Shown here piece after piece: positions 62,278-64,000 of a stretch of DNA of 64,000 nt (positions are counted from its first letter, which is position 1; each line of letters starts with the position of its first letter). The notes below the pieces were generated by a model that saw only the letters and a program-made list of their open reading frames with translations, searched no databases and was not told where the DNA came from. This stretch comes from Aquibaculum arenosum (lineage in GTDB: Bacteria > Pseudomonadota > Alphaproteobacteria > Kiloniellales > DSM-21159): positions 1 through 64,000 of the forward strand of contig NZ_JARHUD010000011.1 of the NCBI RefSeq assembly GCF_029222965.1. Reading direction: 5' to 3'. The position numbers and the translations under genes are program-made.

Positions 62278-62906
62278 GCGAGACCCCGCGCCTTGGCCTG
62301 CCCTATCTCGACATGGGCCAGGCCCAGAAGGAGATGACCCACAACGAAGCCCTGGCCCGGCTCGACGGCCTGGTGCAGGCGACCTGCCTCGAGGTCCGCA
62401 GCGACCCGCCGGGCAGCCCCAGCGAGGGCGACGTCTATCTGGTGGGCGACAGCGCCACCGGCGATTGGGAAGGCCAGGAGGACAGCCTGGCGGCCTGGCA
62501 CCAGGGCTGGCACTTCACGGCGCCGGAAGCCGGCTGGCGGGTCTACGACCAGGCCCGCGATCGGCTGCTCACCCACGACGGCGGCCAGTGGCGGGTGGTG
62601 CCGGCGCTGCAGATCCCGAGCCTCGATAATGGCTGGATCGGCTACGGCAGCGGCTATGCCGGCATCCGCTATTACCGCGACGCGGAGGGCCGCGTGACCA
62701 TCGAGGGCGTGATGCAGGCCGGCAGCGACGGCGTGGTCTTCACGCTGCTGGAAGGCTACCGACCGGCCGAGGCCCTCATGTTCTGCTGCTGGTCCGGCGG
62801 CGGGCCCTACCGCGTCGACGTGCGCGCGAACGGCGAGGTGGAGGTGCAGGCCTCCAACACGGTCTTCTCCTCGCTGGCCGGGATCAACTTCATGGCGGTG
62901 GGGTGA
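62274..62906 (+). CDS. DUF2793 particle-associated protein
   Basis: The 210-residue protein has the DUF2793 opening ETPRLGLPYLDMGQAQKEMT and GLVQATCLEVRSDPPGSPSE, WHQGWHFTAPEAGWRVYDQA. Such proteins occur at the end of GTA and phage tail clusters, probably as a head or tail decoration/receptor-binding part. The C-terminal beta region is unlike other known folds. It overlaps gp15 by 4 nt and ends the structural cluster. Confidence 0.85.
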   Translation: MSETPRLGLPYLDMGQAQKEMTHNEALARLDGLVQATCLEVRSDPPGSPSEGDVYLVGDSATGDWEGQEDSLAAWHQGWHFTAPEAGWRVYDQARDRLLTHDGGQWRVVPALQIPSLDNGWIGYGSGYAGIRYYRDAEGRVTIEGVMQAGSDGVVFTLLEGYRPAEALMFCCWSGGGPYRVDVRANGEVEVQASNTVFSSLAGINFMAVG

Positions 62907-62914
62907 GGGGCGGC

Positions 62915-63280
62915 TCAGATCAGGTCGTCCAGCTCCAGGTTCAGGGCCTCGGCAAGGCGCTTCATCACGGAAAGGCTCCCCTCCTTGCGGCCGCTCTCGA
63001 TCTCGCTGAGATAGCCGGGGCTGATGCCGGCCGCCTGGGCCAGCGCTCGTGCGCTCATGCCACGATGTTGACGCCAGACCCGCAGGGGCGCTTCCCCGGC
63101 CAGCAGCCGGTCCACCACCGTGGCCGGAACCTGTTCTTCCCGCCCGGCCGCCAAGTCCGCCTCCACCTGCCGCGCCATGGCGATGTCCATGCGGTCTTCC
63201 GCGGCGGCGATCAGCTCTTCGTACTCGGCCAGAGGCAGGACCACGAGGGTTTCGCCCTGGGGCGTTCTGATCTTCTGCAT
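62915..63280 (-). CDS. HTH-type antitoxin (HigA/XRE-like), probably orphan
   Basis: The 121-residue protein has an N-terminal region (TLVVLPLAEYEELIAAAEDR) resembling antitoxin Phd/HicB-like openings, then a cro/C1 helix-turn-helix (SARALAQAAGISPGYLSEIE, KEGSLSVMKRLAEALNLEL). GGAGGG precedes ATG 63280. The toxin normally found upstream is reduced to a C-terminal fragment at 63290-63412, so this gene may act alone as a regulator. Confidence 0.8.
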   Translation of the reverse strand: MQKIRTPQGETLVVLPLAEYEELIAAAEDRMDIAMARQVEADLAAGREEQVPATVVDRLLAGEAPLRVWRQHRGMSARALAQAAGISPGYLSEIESGRKEGSLSVMKRLAEALNLELDDLI

Positions 63281-63289
63281 GCGACCCTC

Positions 63290-63412
63290 CTAGTCGTAGA
63301 CCTTGCTGCGCGGACCGATCTTCAGGATGTCGAGCACGCACCCCCGGTCGTTCATGATCACCCGCCAGTCGCCGACGCGCAAACGCATGTAGGGCGAGCC
63401 ACGGCTTGCCAA
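63290..63412 (-). pseudogene. RelE-type toxin remnant (C-terminal 40 codons)
   Basis: The frame gives LASRGSPYMRLRVGDWRVI, a typical RelE core, then CVLDILKIGPRSKVYD and a TAG stop (63292-63290). No N-terminal half or plausible start is present: similarity fades just upstream of 63412, and the start of a plus-strand gene lies 40 nt further on. The toxin has lost its 5' part. Confidence 0.65.
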
Positions 63413-63451
63413 GGACAGGCAGTGGCGCGAGCCGCGAAAAGGAATCCCACC

Positions 63452-63658
63452 ATGTACCGCGAGAAACTCGACCTGATGCTGGGCTCCGCCGCCACCGCCT
63501 TCGGTACCTCTGGCGCGGCGCTGCAGTGGTGGGGGCAGCTCGGCAGCCTGCTGCTTGTGGGGCTCAACGTGATCCTGGCCTGCGCCGGCCTCTACCTGAT
63601 CTGGCTGAGGATCCGCAGGGCGCGGCTTGAGCTGGAGAGGGTGAGCCGGGACCGGTGA
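63452..63658 (+). CDS. Small single-TM protein, holin-like candidate
   Basis: The 68-residue product (MYREKLDLMLGSAATAFGTS...) has one strong hydrophobic helix (LGSLLLVGLNVILACAGLYL) followed by a basic tail (IRRARLELERVSRDR). AAAAGGA is 9 nt upstream of ATG 63452. It lies at the edge of the GTA-like cluster; a holin or a membrane anchor are both possible. Confidence 0.6.
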   Translation: MYREKLDLMLGSAATAFGTSGAALQWWGQLGSLLLVGLNVILACAGLYLIWLRIRRARLELERVSRDR

Positions 63659-63683
63659 GGGAAATTGTGTTGGCGGAAAATAT

Positions 63684-63720
63684 CAACCCCGCCGGGCTTG
63701 GCTTTGCCTCGGCGGGGTTG
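63684..63720. terminator. Strong stem-loop after the small TM gene
   Basis: CAACCCCGCCG (63684-63694) pairs perfectly with CGGCGGGGTTG (63710-63720). The plus strand lacks a following T-run; on the minus strand TGATATTTTCC follows, so it may terminate in that direction. It marks the right edge of the cluster. Confidence 0.5.
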
Positions 63721-63793
63721 GCCATCCAGAGGATGGTCTTGAGGCTCAACGGCAAGGCCGCGAGCAATCACTACAGAATGTGCGCGTTCATAG

Positions 63794-64000
63794 ATGAATG
63801 TTCAAGTGGTCCAGGCCCAGAGCGCACAACACACAAGCGCGAACGCGCTGGAGGTCGTCCGGATGAAGTTTCGGATGGATGTACTTTCGTTTCCCAAGCT
63901 GGTCGCGCTCCGTTCTGAAAAGGTCGAGGCGTTTGAAGCCAACGGTCGCGAGCATATCCGCTTTTGCCCAGAATTCTGGCGCGCTCCATCGGCCGGGCAG
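63794..64000 (+). CDS. Open frame running off the window (partial, unknown)
   Basis: From ATG 63794 the frame MNVQVVQAQSAQHTSANALE stays open to the end of the window. The segment (about 63780-64000) is less GC-rich than the cluster. No family is recognised and no convincing ribosome-binding site precedes the ATG, so it may be the start of a real gene or chance. Confidence 0.35.
   Translation, partial: MNVQVVQAQSAQHTSANALEVVRMKFRMDVLSFPKLVALRSEKVEAFEANGREHIRFCPEFWRAPSAGQ

Noticed and set aside
63771-63989. Minus-strand 72-codon frame at the right end
   Set aside because: No RBS or motif; mirrors the plus-strand open frame leaving the window.

Overview
The window is a high-GC chromosomal segment of an alphaproteobacterium, most likely a Rhodospirillales/Kiloniellales-type lineage. 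Evidence for this: adk lies between secY and rpsM inside the ribosomal operons, a direct-repeat SOS box of the alphaproteobacterial type (GTTC-N7-GTTC) is present, and there is a complete structural cluster resembling the Rhodobacter-type gene transfer agent (GTA). The lineage is inferred from gene content, not from a database search.

Layout. (1) 1-14.4 kb: end of tuf, then the S10, spc and alpha operons (rpsJ to rplQ, with secY, adk and rpoA), closed by a perfect intrinsic terminator at 14418-14446. (2) 14.5-18 kb: a small HEPN-like protein, a short-chain dehydrogenase, acylphosphatase, a Nudix hydrolase, and an ArsR-type regulator with a CSCG permease. (3) 18-33.6 kb: housekeeping genes: lipB, maeB, mgtE, a DMT exporter, a DUF1289 protein, prfB with a programmed +1 frameshift, mrcA, a periplasmic protein, hspQ, a cupin, the biotin ECF transporter bioMNY, a dihydroorotase-like gene and ygfZ. 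(4) 33.6-34.1 kb: a glycosyltransferase relic in less GC-rich DNA. (5) 34.3-45 kb: a catabolic island: GntR regulator, ThDP enzyme, a branched-chain-type ABC importer (binding protein, LivH, a fused LivM-LivG, LivF), SDR, a divergent shikimate-dehydrogenase homologue and a GMC oxidoreductase; then a DUF3445 protein. (6) 46-63 kb: a GTA-like/tailed-phage head-tail cluster from small terminase to the distal tail protein, preceded by a promoter whose -10 overlaps an SOS box and by a leader terminator. (7) 62.9-64 kb: the edge of the cluster, with an orphan HTH antitoxin, a toxin remnant, a one-TM protein and an open frame leaving the window.

The most notable parts are in the GTA-like cluster. 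A tail-chaperone pair overlaps in the -1 frame and carries three consecutive in-frame G GGA AAG slippery heptamers (the phage lambda G/GT heptamer). The whole cluster appears to start from a LexA-type promoter with a terminator hairpin in its leader. A RelE-type toxin-antitoxin pair sits between portal and protease, and a TIM-barrel-like N-terminal region is fused to the DUF2163 tail-hub protein. No integrase, repressor, replication or lysis genes were recognised next to the cluster, which fits a domesticated particle better than a complete prophage. The catabolic island is the second candidate for new biology: its enzymes suggest dehydrogenation followed by ThDP-dependent C-C cleavage of an imported acid or cyclic compound, but the substrate cannot be read from sequence. 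No tRNA, rRNA or CRISPR array was recognised.
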